Translations under genes and position numbers: made by a program
Part shown: piece after piece, positions 35,424 to 43,178 of the stretch
Numbering within the stretch: position 1 is the stretch's first letter
How the letters are laid out: each line of letters opens with the position of its first letter
Notes under the pieces: generated by a model
Told to the model about the DNA's origin: nothing
The model's input: the letters and a program-made list of their open reading frames with translations, nothing else
Databases searched by the model: none
NCBI GenBank assembly: GCA_020635535.1
Contig: JACJZP010000017.1
Location: 1 to 64,000 of the forward strand
Direction of reading: 5' to 3'
Length of the DNA: 64,000 bases
Origin: Flavobacteriales bacterium
Lineage (GTDB): Bacteria > Bacteroidota > Bacteroidia > UBA10329

Positions 35424-36329
35424 TCACTTCATTTCCCTTAACCTCCGTGCTTCTTCGCGCTTCAGGCGCTTCAAATTCTTGTTCATGTATTTCTTCCAAC
35501 GATAATCGCCTTTTTCTTCGAGAATTTTCTCCTTGTGGAAAAGTGCGCGGTACAAATGATGCGGAAACAGTTTGATCTTGTAGCTGAGAATACCTCCGCT
35601 GAAATCGCGCTGAATCTGTTGGTTGGGACTGATGATCTGTCGCCAGCCGAAACCAAGCCCAATGCCCACCCAACTGAAGATCTTGTAATGCGCCTGAACA
35701 TGGAAAGTGGCCACGAATTCCTCCACGTCCTTACCCTTTTCCCATCGACCCATCACGTTCTCGTTACGACCATGTATCCATTGCTCCACCTCCGCCCGAC
35801 CATAACCTGTTGAGATCGGCAAAGCCAGCTCCCAACGGAAATTCCGAATGAAGATCCACTCGAAAAAGGTGGTATAATAGTGCATTCTGAACTTTTGATA
35901 AAGCGTGTCTGTGGCTCCTTCCTTCAGCACAGGCGCTATGGCCACTTTCTTGGGCATGTAATACGCCCCGAAACCCATGCGGTAACGCTCCATGAACTCC
36001 AACCCAAGCTTGGCACCCCAAAAGTTGGTGCTCTGCCCATAGAAAGCGGTGTAATGGTTGTCCATACCAATGAGCGGTTTGTAATCCTTACGGTATTTGG
36101 CTTTGAGATACGCCAGTTCTGCTTCCACTATTTCGATGGTAAGTGGTTCGATGACGGGCGTATCAACTTCCGCAACGGGAGCGTTGAGGCTATCGATCTC
36201 TTCCTGTGTTGGATACGTGGGAACGCCAACCTGGGAGAAGGTGAAAATGGGGAAAAGAAAAAGGAGAAATAGAAACAGACCCCCTCCCCGCTGCGCGGTA
36301 CTCCCCCTTTCAAAGGGGAGAGTTTGCAC
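35424..36329 (-). CDS. Outer-membrane-like protein of unknown function (start altered by repeat)
   Basis: The open frame reaches 36539, but its first 85 codons are translated repeat DNA that includes the palindromes at 36302-36320 and 36360-36379. The most plausible start is GTG 36329, which allows a signal peptide (LFLFLLFLFPIFTFSQ). ATG codons at 36482 and 36425 are other options. The mature part (about 270 residues) holds beta-strand-like blocks such as RMGFGAYYMPKKVAIAPVL, FRWELALPISTGYGRAEV and FSWVGIGLGFGWRQIISP, ending in a basic, lysine/arginine-rich tail. This looks like an outer-membrane beta-barrel, but I recognise no family. It lies downstream of prmC on the same strand. Confidence 0.6.
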   Translation of the reverse strand: MQTLPFERGSTAQRGGGLFLFLLFLFPIFTFSQVGVPTYPTQEEIDSLNAPVAEVDTPVIEPLTIEIVEAELAYLKAKYRKDYKPLIGMDNHYTAFYGQSTNFWGAKLGLEFMERYRMGFGAYYMPKKVAIAPVLKEGATDTLYQKFRMHYYTTFFEWIFIRNFRWELALPISTGYGRAEVEQWIHGRNENVMGRWEKGKDVEEFVATFHVQAHYKIFSWVGIGLGFGWRQIISPNQQIQRDFSGGILSYKIKLFPHHLYRALFHKEKILEEKGDYRWKKYMNKNLKRLKREEARRLREMK

Positions 36330-36379
36330 GTTGATCAAACCTTGGGTCGAAGTGCAGCTCCCCTCCTTGCAAGGAGGGG
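36302..36379. repeat. Palindromic repeat block at the 5' end of the outer-membrane-like gene
   Basis: Two inverted repeats lie close together: CTCCCCCTTTCAAAGGGGAG (36301-36320) and CCCCTCCTTGCAAGGAGGGG (36360-36379, a perfect 20-bp palindrome). Further on, CATCCTTCGATAC and GGCACTCAGGATGA (36424-36464) are parts of another common Bacteroidota repeat type. Together they occupy the 170 bp that should hold the 5' region of the gene at 35424-36329. Confidence 0.65.
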
Positions 36380-36501
36380 TGTCCTGAAAGGTCGGAGTGG
36401 TCAATTTCCTGAAGCCCGCGCACATCCTTCGATACACCACGCCTGCAGCGTGGCACTCAGGATGACCCACCCGCACGTTTTTCATTTCACCCTTTTTCCT
36501 T

Positions 36502-37368
36502 TTACCTCCAAACACAGTATGCAAAACGGTCTTTGCCACTCAGGTCTTTGATTATCCGAATATCGGAATAACCTTTCTGTGCCATCAGTTCGGCCAGTTC
36601 GGGACCATATTTCTCATTGATCTCGAAGTAGCATTTGCCGCCTTTTTCCAACGATTGCTGACCTAAGTCCAACATCTTCCGATAGAACAACAGCGGGTCT
36701 TCATCGGCTATGAAAAGTGCCAGATGAGGCTCATGAACAAGTACGTTCTCGTGTATTTCCGCAGCCTCCTTTTGGGCGATGTATGGCGGGTTACTTATTA
36801 TTAAGTTATAAGAGACAAGAGATGAGAGATAAGGAGCAAGAAGGTCGAGTTGATGGAAGGTGATCTTGAGGTTGTTGCGGGTGGCGTTCTCGGTGGCGAG
36901 GGAAAGGGCTTCTTCGCTCACGTCCACCGCGCTTACGTTCCAAGATGGAGCTTTGCTTTTGAGGGCAATAGGAATGCAACCGCTGCCTGTTCCGAGGTCG
37001 ATGACATTGAGGGGTTTGCTGGTATCATTCTCGCGCAGCACCAGCTCGCAGAGTTCTTCTGTTTCGGGGCGTGGTATGAGCACACGTTTATCCACTTTCA
37101 GTTGGCAGCCGTAGAATTCTACTTGACCGATGATGTACTGGTACGGCTCTCCTGTTGCCAAGCGTTCCAACACAGGAATGATGGTATTGAGGTTACTCTC
37201 CGTAAGTATGGGCTGCTCCAATTTGGTCTGCTCTACTTTGATGTTGAGCTTGTCTTCCAACGAATACTTCCACAGCGCGTCTATTTCCTCCACTTCGTAC
37301 ATGGAACCGAGTATATCGCGGTACAGATCGCGTAGGGAACGGAGGGTGTTTTCTCTGGGTAGAAGCAT
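36502..37368 (-). CDS. prmC: Peptide chain release factor N5-glutamine methyltransferase
   Basis: The 288-residue SAM-dependent enzyme methylates the glutamine of the GGQ motif of release factors RF1 and RF2. The N-terminal helical domain is followed by the SAM-binding NVIDLGTGSGCIPIALKS and the catalytic NPPY motif in LIISNPPYIAQKEA. The C-terminal part includes CYFEINEKYGPELAELM. A stretch just before NPPY (LLAPYLSSLVSYN, DNA about 36800-36840) is unusual, because its DNA resembles the GAGAT-rich intergenic text found at 37385-37480. That may be a small insertion. Confidence 0.94.
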   Translation of the reverse strand: MLLPRENTLRSLRDLYRDILGSMYEVEEIDALWKYSLEDKLNIKVEQTKLEQPILTESNLNTIIPVLERLATGEPYQYIIGQVEFYGCQLKVDKRVLIPRPETEELCELVLRENDTSKPLNVIDLGTGSGCIPIALKSKAPSWNVSAVDVSEEALSLATENATRNNLKITFHQLDLLAPYLSSLVSYNLIISNPPYIAQKEAAEIHENVLVHEPHLALFIADEDPLLFYRKMLDLGQQSLEKGGKCYFEINEKYGPELAELMAQKGYSDIRIIKDLSGKDRFAYCVWR

Positions 37369-37566
37369 GGCCGCAAGTTAGATATGAGACTTGACTATCG
37401 CGGTATGTGAATTGAGATGAATGTGTTGAGATGTGAGATTTGAGATTTCAGATATTAGACATCAGACGCCAGATAATAGATTGTCATTTGTGGAGGAGTT
37501 TTGGTAGTTTGTTTACTCTGATTGTGAATTCCTAGGATTTTGTGGGTGTCTTGTAAGTGATCTGCC

Positions 37567-37741
37567 TTGGCAGAACCCTTGTTGGACTTGGCAGCAGGTG
37601 GGCTGGGCTTGGCAGAACCGCCCTTGGGTAATGCAGGTAGGCACTTGGGGTTGGCAGTTAGGTGCCTGTGCTTGGCAGTTGAGCGGCTGGATCTGGCAGC
37701 AGGGCGTTTGGGTGCGAAAGCTATCGCATTGGGTTTGGCAG
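37567..37741. repeat. 21-bp tandem repeat (minisatellite), about 8 units
   Basis: TTGGCAG recurs with an exact 21-nt spacing at 37567, 37588, 37609, 37651, 37672, (CTGGCAG at) 37693 and 37735. The units that would start at 37630 and 37714 are degenerate. Because 21 is a multiple of three, every reading frame shows a seven-residue period: on the plus strand LA..xLG, and on the minus strand CQxQxxx. Two open frames cover it (plus 37567-37785 and minus 37513-37830). Which, if any, is expressed cannot be told. It fills the middle of a 473-bp gap between prmC and 37842. The flanks hold GAGAT-rich simple sequence (37385-37490) and nothing else I recognise. Confidence 0.8.
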
Positions 37742-37841
37742 GAGAAAATTTGAGTTCGTTTGATAGGGTTGACACAGTTCGTTGAACAGACTAACCCGGC
37801 AAAGCGGAATTGATGCATACCTTTCTCCAACCAATACTGCC

Positions 37842-38843
37842 ATGCAAAGTTCCTTCGAAGAAAAACGCCAGTTTCTACTTAAATACCCCAAAGTTGTACT
37901 CGATCATATGTCGTTGCGGAGATCATTCACGCATGAACAATTAAGGAAGTATCGCGGCATTCTCACTTGGAATCTGATCACCGGTAATGAAGGTATTCCG
38001 TGGAATACGGATATGGTGGATGAGTTTGTTGATCTGTTGTTTCCTGAAGATGACCTGTACGGACCCGACTGTTTTTCGCTAAACCGTTCTTTGCCTTGGG
38101 ATTCTATTGATTTTGTAAAGCGCTATGAGCATTTATGGGATTGGTATAACATGGCTGCAAACGATATGTTGAAAGGTGAATGCAGAGCGTATTACCTCGA
38201 CCGACTGATGCAATACGATGGGTTTAAGCCCAACCCCATGACATTTGATGATCTTGACCTTGACCCTAACGACCCTTTTGTGCTGCGGATGTACCGAATA
38301 CCCACGCGGGACGAACTGGAAGAAACGCACAAGGATTACCACGATTTTTTGATCCATCATCCAGAACTGGCCATACCTGAAATAGATTGGAACGAGTTCA
38401 GTGGTGAAAAACGCATGTACTGGACCGAGGAGCTGATAGCCACCTACGAAGACCTATGGAATTGGGAAAGACTGAGCAACAACCCCACCATGCCATGGAC
38501 GCTCAGTTTTATGCAACGCTACCAAGACCGCCTCATTTGGAAAGGCGAAGAAACAGTAGAAGAAGATGGTTGGGTTGGGGTATCATTGAATGGTGTTGGC
38601 AGTAATGAAGGCGTTGCGTGGAGTACCGAATTGTTTGACGCCTTTCATGAAAAACTGGGAGAGTACCACGACATCCTTTTCAGCAAGACCACCACATGGA
38701 CCTTGCCCTTGCTTGCCCGCTTTATTGAGATTTGGGGAGCGGGCAACATTTGCTTAAACCCTGCTATTTGGCACGCGCTATTTACTGAGTTTGATGAGGA
38801 AGAGAATTTGATTGGGGTGTTGGATAAGATGCTAGAGAATTGA
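37842..38843 (+). CDS. W/N-repeat protein of unknown function
   Basis: I place the start at ATG 37842 (MQSSFEEKRQFLL), giving 333 residues. The frame is open 20 codons further up but that part overlaps the repeat's flank. The protein has about four copies of a 60-residue unit of the form W(N/D)..(L/F)(S/T).N...PW...F(I/V)..Y.(D/E).W. Examples are LTWNLITGNEGIPWNTDMVD, CFSLNRSLPWDSIDFVKRYE, NWERLSNNPTMPWTLSFM and GVAWSTELFDAFHEKLGEY. Such repeats occur in uncharacterised bacterial proteins; I give no function. There is no signal peptide. It converges with the coiled-coil gene, 15 nt apart. Confidence 0.65.
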   Translation: MQSSFEEKRQFLLKYPKVVLDHMSLRRSFTHEQLRKYRGILTWNLITGNEGIPWNTDMVDEFVDLLFPEDDLYGPDCFSLNRSLPWDSIDFVKRYEHLWDWYNMAANDMLKGECRAYYLDRLMQYDGFKPNPMTFDDLDLDPNDPFVLRMYRIPTRDELEETHKDYHDFLIHHPELAIPEIDWNEFSGEKRMYWTEELIATYEDLWNWERLSNNPTMPWTLSFMQRYQDRLIWKGEETVEEDGWVGVSLNGVGSNEGVAWSTELFDAFHEKLGEYHDILFSKTTTWTLPLLARFIEIWGAGNICLNPAIWHALFTEFDEEENLIGVLDKMLEN

Positions 38844-38858
38844 TTTCGGAAACCAATC

Positions 38859-39377
38859 TCACTTTATATTCAGCAGTACCAAACCCACTACAGCCCCTGT
38901 CGTAAGAACCATTAGTACAGCAAGTAGAACTTTCAGGATATTGAACTGCTTCGCCTGTTGTTCAAAAGCATCCTTCATTCTGGAATCCAATTGATTGAAA
39001 TTGGAGTTCAATGTAGTTTCCAGTGCTCGTTGAATTTGAGCCCCTTCATTCCTAATTTCAATCTGAATATCAGACTTGTGCTTGTCCATGCGGGTTGCAA
39101 TTGATGCATCAAGTTCTTTCTGAAAAGCCTTGTTGTCCTTATACATCTCGTCCACCTTCTTCTGAAAACCTTCCAGTGTAGTGTCAATCGCAGCGGAAAT
39201 ATTTGACAATCCAGCGTTGTTTTCCTGCAATAATTCCAGACTATTCCGAATCTCATTCTTAAGGCTCGCAATTTCAGAATAAGCAGAATTCAAATCCCTT
39301 AACTCGACCGACTGTTTTTCAAGCTCCTCAATTGCCTGATTCAATTGATCGATGTGTGCTCTATTTGATTCAGCCAT
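38859..39377 (-). CDS. Tail-anchored coiled-coil protein, partner of the nuclease-helicase
   Basis: The 172-residue protein is a long coiled coil (about residues 8-140, for example QLNQAIEELEKQSVELRDL and MYKDNKAFQKELDASIATRM) with a C-terminal membrane helix (about 149-170, KVLLAVLMVLTTGAVVGLVL). It has no signal peptide, so the coiled coil should lie in the cytosol with a C-terminal anchor. Its ATG lies within the upstream helicase gene (8-nt overlap 39370-39377), which indicates translational coupling and a joint function. No domain family is recognised. It may be the membrane or oligomerisation component of the pair. Confidence 0.8.
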   Translation of the reverse strand: MAESNRAHIDQLNQAIEELEKQSVELRDLNSAYSEIASLKNEIRNSLELLQENNAGLSNISAAIDTTLEGFQKKVDEMYKDNKAFQKELDASIATRMDKHKSDIQIEIRNEGAQIQRALETTLNSNFNQLDSRMKDAFEQQAKQFNILKVLLAVLMVLTTGAVVGLVLLNIK

Positions 39378-42300
39378 AAATCCGGTTTTTAATGGTGTTG
39401 ACCTTTACTGTTGCTTGGCGCACGATCAAATCTAAGGAATGATCGTCTCCAAGTGCCGATTGGATTTTATACAGGAACGATTCATCATTAAAGAATTTGT
39501 ACAGTGACTCGGCCAAACCGTTCTTGCTATTGGTTGAAAACTCCTTGCCTAACTTCAATATATGCGTCAGTATGAATTCTATTTGGCTTTGCTCGAATCG
39601 TTGAATTTCTTCCAAAGAACTTTCGAATCGGCTTTTACCGTCAACATTTTCATAGTCATCTAACCACAAGCGTACAAGGCCGCTTATCATATCAAGGCCA
39701 GGGTTGTACATATAGCTTTCAAGGAAACGGCTTAAGTTGTCTCGTAGAGATTTAACTTCCACATCTGTCAGCAACTTTTCATTTTCGTAAAAGACCTCGA
39801 ACCACCGTTCGATGTCTCTCGGATTTTCTGCAATATGCTGAAGAACATAACTTGACTCATTGAATTTGAAGTAATTCTCAAGTGTTCGTTTGAAGTCTTC
39901 CTTGGTATAGCTTGGGTCTTCTACCAACTTAACGCAATTCTCGTAGATGCTCTTTAGCGATTGTCTTCTATTGTAAGCGAAATTGTCATAAGACCATTGC
40001 AGAAGGATTAGTAAGTACTTATCAAACTCAGAATAACCCTCTGGTGCGTTAACGATTTTTTTGTAAGTGGCGTACTTCGGCAATGTTTCAATTGCTGCAA
40101 AAGAGAATCCTGAGTCATATTTTCTAATTGTTTGAAGTAAAGACCTTCTAATCGATTCTGAATCAAACTCTGAATATTCAACATTAAATATTCCACCTCC
40201 AAACCAGCCACCGGGCGCAATCACCCAATCTTTAATGATGCCAAGTTGGCTTAGCCTATAGATTGCTTTTTCCGCCTTTGCTTTATTAATGCCTAGTGCA
40301 ACACCGGTAATTAGAATATTCTGCGTCCCCGATTCAGAAAAAGTGTCATGAAGATTCTTAATTACCTGAAACTCTTCTGTTAACAACTCTTGACCCCGCG
40401 AAAAATGAAACAAACTTGTATTGAGGTCTCCATCGATTTGTCGAATTAAACCAGGTTCAACTCCTCCTACAGTTTCTCTATCGAGAAAAGCCGAAAAAGG
40501 CGTTGCCTGTTTAAAGGCCTTGTCCAATATCTCTTTTTCTGATGTTGATTTCGTAAACAGTATATAGCACTTTGCTTGTTCTTTCTTGAACTTTTCTTTG
40601 TCCCTACCCGCTCTTCCTCCTTCTTGATACAAAGCTTCCATTGACCCAGGGATTCCGTAGTGAATTGTGTAATGGATATTTAGCTTATTAACGCCCATAC
40701 CAAAAGCCTTAGTTGCAGTCAATAGGGTGAACTCATTCGCCTTAAAATCATCTTGGGTATTCTTTCTATACTTATCAAATTCATCATCCGTCATTATCGG
40801 AATTCGATCTACAACAGGAACTGAACCTGAATAGAATCTTACGTCAGCCTCAAATTGATTTTGAAGGTGCTTGGCCACATCGTAGCATCCTAAACTTCCA
40901 TTTACGTTTTGGGTGAAAATGATTCCACAGCGCGAGTCAGCATTTTTTGGTGTAAGGATGCGATTCGAATCATCCATCTGCTCAATTAGAGTAACGACTT
41001 TCTGTCTTTTGTTCGAACCGTCATCCATTACATCAAAATCCAACTCAGGTCTAGTGTAGTCTTGTAGTGTTTTGATATTTCCGCTCTGATGAATGTCCAG
41101 TTCATTTTTGATGTCATTTAAAACCTGAAGTGACGCTGTAGCGGTCAAGGCAATAAACTTAGATTTCCCACAGAATCTTTTGATAGTACTCGCGAGATTC
41201 AAGTATGATGTCCTAAAATCATGTCCCCATTCCGACAAGCAATGAACTTCATCAATAACCGCATAGGCAATACTATACCGGCTGTTTACAGTTGACAAAT
41301 AATCCCTGAACGTTTGTGTTTGAAACCTCTCTGGCGATATAAAAATGAACATGTATTTACCATCACCAAACTCCTTCTGAATTCTCTCTCTTTCTGGTCC
41401 CTTGTTATCGCTTGTAATCAGGTTTACACGAGTAAACCGTATCGAGTCTAAGTCTGCCTTTTGGTCGTACATCAAAGATTTAATGGGACACACCACGAAG
41501 CTTATGGCGGGCTGTAGAATTGCAGCGAGTTGATAACAGACGGATTTACCGCTACCTGTTGGCAATAGACCGATTGTATGATTACCGGAAAGGGCATTTG
41601 CGATAATCGGCAATTGACCTTCATTGAAGGTCAGATCCGTTTTGTCTTGAAGAAATATATTCTCCAACAAAAACAACAGATTTTTCTCATCTGAGAAATC
41701 TCCTCCGAATTTCAGTTCATACTTTTTGAACTCTGTGGTCGCAACATTGAAGTAATCGTAAGGTTGAAAAGAGACTGATGCTGGATCGATAGCCTCGGTA
41801 TTAGGAAAGTAACGGTACTCATCAAGGTAATCTGTTCTTACGAAAAGGACATCAGAACTATACCGAAACTCATCCGTGTACCGTTTACATAAACTGAAGT
41901 CAACCTTTATAGTATTCTTTGCTGTGCTGAATGCCTCCGGTGAATCCACATATGCAATTGAATAGTTCGGTCTGCTCCAATCAATCTTGTGCAGTTTAAG
42001 TATCGGTTCAAGCCAGAAGAAAAGGTCTTCAATTGCTAGGTGGGCAAACTCATCTGCTACATTAGAAAGAAGTTCAAACTTCCACTCGTTTGAAAAATCA
42101 AGAATTCCATTCTCCAGCAATTCAAGTACCAATAGTTGAAAACGAATTATCGCAGTAGCCTGGTAGAAAGGACTTGAAAGGTCAATCCCTTCTTCATATC
42201 CGCGTTTATAATCGACTAATGGGATGAAAACTGAGTTGTCTATTCTTCTGTTTTCCTGACCAGCCATTGCCTGATCAACCCTTTCTTTTATTGTTTGAAT

Positions 42301-42891
42301 CTTAGCCTTGAAAGATTCGTTTTCAGTTTCAACCTCGTTAGTTGTGATTCTAATTGTCTTTATTCCAAAACTTTCTGTGTGCTGGTCTCTGATTTCATCT
42401 TCCAATGGGTCATGATGAGCCCCGTCAATTTCAATGATCAAATATGCTTGTGGCAGATAAAAATCTACTTGCTGGCCATTAAATCCGTCTACCTCAACCT
42501 GAGTTATTGTATTGATAGGTACTTCGGGTACAATCAACTGCTGAATAAACCTATACTCCGATAAATGCTTCGGCAGCAGTTCCTCAAAAAAACGCTTCGC
42601 AGGATAATTATCCCGTTGAACATCTCCACGGATGATCCTTTCCCATTTGGGTGCTTCATTAGAAATTAATGGATAGGGCTTTTTAAAAGACTCAGTCTTA
42701 TGAATTGCACCTAGATGCCCTTGCAAATACTTGGAAAGCAGTGTTGGACATCCTCTTTGAAGAATATTCTTCAGGATACAAACTGCAGGTAAAAACTCAT
42801 TGTCAATCCTCGTTCCTTCAAGGTTCTGGATGACAAAATTGTGATTGGAATAAGAGTAGTTTGCTGAATACCTTCTCATTAAGGTGAACAT
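39370..42891 (-). CDS. DUF559-like nuclease fused to RecQ-family helicase (putative defence protein)
   Basis: This 1173-residue protein starts with a PD-(D/E)xK-type nuclease of the DUF559/Vsr kind (about 100-205): D143 in QVDFYLP, E154 and D156 in LIIEIDGAHHD, then IRDQHTESFGIKTIRI. A region of about 220 residues without a known fold follows (about 210-420). The RecQ-like helicase core (about 420-790) has Walker A LLPTGSGKSVCYQ, VVCPIKSLMYDQ, the DExH box IDEVHCLSEWGHDFR, ALTATAS, GIIFTQN, TKAFGMGVNKLN and motif VI YQEGGRAGRD. The RQC zinc domain and HRDC of cellular RecQ are not evident; about 380 unassigned residues follow instead. DNA cleavage coupled to unwinding is expected. The gene is AT-rich next to rlmD. 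Confidence 0.88.
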   Translation of the reverse strand: MFTLMRRYSANYSYSNHNFVIQNLEGTRIDNEFLPAVCILKNILQRGCPTLLSKYLQGHLGAIHKTESFKKPYPLISNEAPKWERIIRGDVQRDNYPAKRFFEELLPKHLSEYRFIQQLIVPEVPINTITQVEVDGFNGQQVDFYLPQAYLIIEIDGAHHDPLEDEIRDQHTESFGIKTIRITTNEVETENESFKAKIQTIKERVDQAMAGQENRRIDNSVFIPLVDYKRGYEEGIDLSSPFYQATAIIRFQLLVLELLENGILDFSNEWKFELLSNVADEFAHLAIEDLFFWLEPILKLHKIDWSRPNYSIAYVDSPEAFSTAKNTIKVDFSLCKRYTDEFRYSSDVLFVRTDYLDEYRYFPNTEAIDPASVSFQPYDYFNVATTEFKKYELKFGGDFSDEKNLLFLLENIFLQDKTDLTFNEGQLPIIANALSGNHTIGLLPTGSGKSVCYQLAAILQPAISFVVCPIKSLMYDQKADLDSIRFTRVNLITSDNKGPERERIQKEFGDGKYMFIFISPERFQTQTFRDYLSTVNSRYSIAYAVIDEVHCLSEWGHDFRTSYLNLASTIKRFCGKSKFIALTATASLQVLNDIKNELDIHQSGNIKTLQDYTRPELDFDVMDDGSNKRQKVVTLIEQMDDSNRILTPKNADSRCGIIFTQNVNGSLGCYDVAKHLQNQFEADVRFYSGSVPVVDRIPIMTDDEFDKYRKNTQDDFKANEFTLLTATKAFGMGVNKLNIHYTIHYGIPGSMEALYQEGGRAGRDKEKFKKEQAKCYILFTKSTSEKEILDKAFKQATPFSAFLDRETVGGVEPGLIRQIDGDLNTSLFHFSRGQELLTEEFQVIKNLHDTFSESGTQNILITGVALGINKAKAEKAIYRLSQLGIIKDWVIAPGGWFGGGIFNVEYSEFDSESIRRSLLQTIRKYDSGFSFAAIETLPKYATYKKIVNAPEGYSEFDKYLLILLQWSYDNFAYNRRQSLKSIYENCVKLVEDPSYTKEDFKRTLENYFKFNESSYVLQHIAENPRDIERWFEVFYENEKLLTDVEVKSLRDNLSRFLESYMYNPGLDMISGLVRLWLDDYENVDGKSRFESSLEEIQRFEQSQIEFILTHILKLGKEFSTNSKNGLAESLYKFFNDESFLYKIQSALGDDHSLDLIVRQATVKVNTIKNRIYG

Positions 42892-42956
42892 CTTACATGA
42901 ACTCCAATACTACCCAATCCTCCTCAAAGCAACAACATTCTGAAGCCTAATAGATG

Positions 42957-43175
42957 AGGTCTTAGAGATTGCCGCGCCTTCGGCTCGCAATGACGGTTGC
43001 AGGTGGCGTGCCCTTCGGCTGCGCTCAGGGTAAACTATAGGGATTACGAACAAGTTCGTGAGGCACTTCGTGGTTGCAGCGGTAACGCCCTAAAGAGTTC
43101 AAGGTTCTTGGTTCCAAGTTCAAGGTTGCCTCACTTTGAACCTTAAACTTTGAACTCGCCCAACTCTATATTTGC
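42957..43175. repeat. Cluster of decayed interspersed repeats between helicase and rlmD
   Basis: This 287-bp gap holds no gene. It contains a repeat-like GAGATTGCCGCGCCTTCGG with CTCGCAATGACGG (42965-42995), then CCCTTCGGCTGCGCTCAGGG (43011-43030). A self-complementary stretch around 43095-43160 contains AGTTCAAGGTTC and, on the opposite side, CCTTAAACTTTGAACT. All resemble palindromic intergenic elements of Bacteroidota. They mark the right edge of the AT-rich helicase block. Confidence 0.5.
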
Positions 43176-43178
43176 GCC

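Noticed and set aside
37567..37741. Possible CRISPR array
   Set aside because: The units are contiguous at 21 nt with no unique spacers, the repeat is not partly palindromic, and no cas gene is present.
37513..37830. Cysteine/glutamine-rich protein on the minus strand over the minisatellite
   Set aside because: All three frames of a 21-bp repeat appear periodic and open, and there is no sign that one of them is selected. It is reported only as a repeat.
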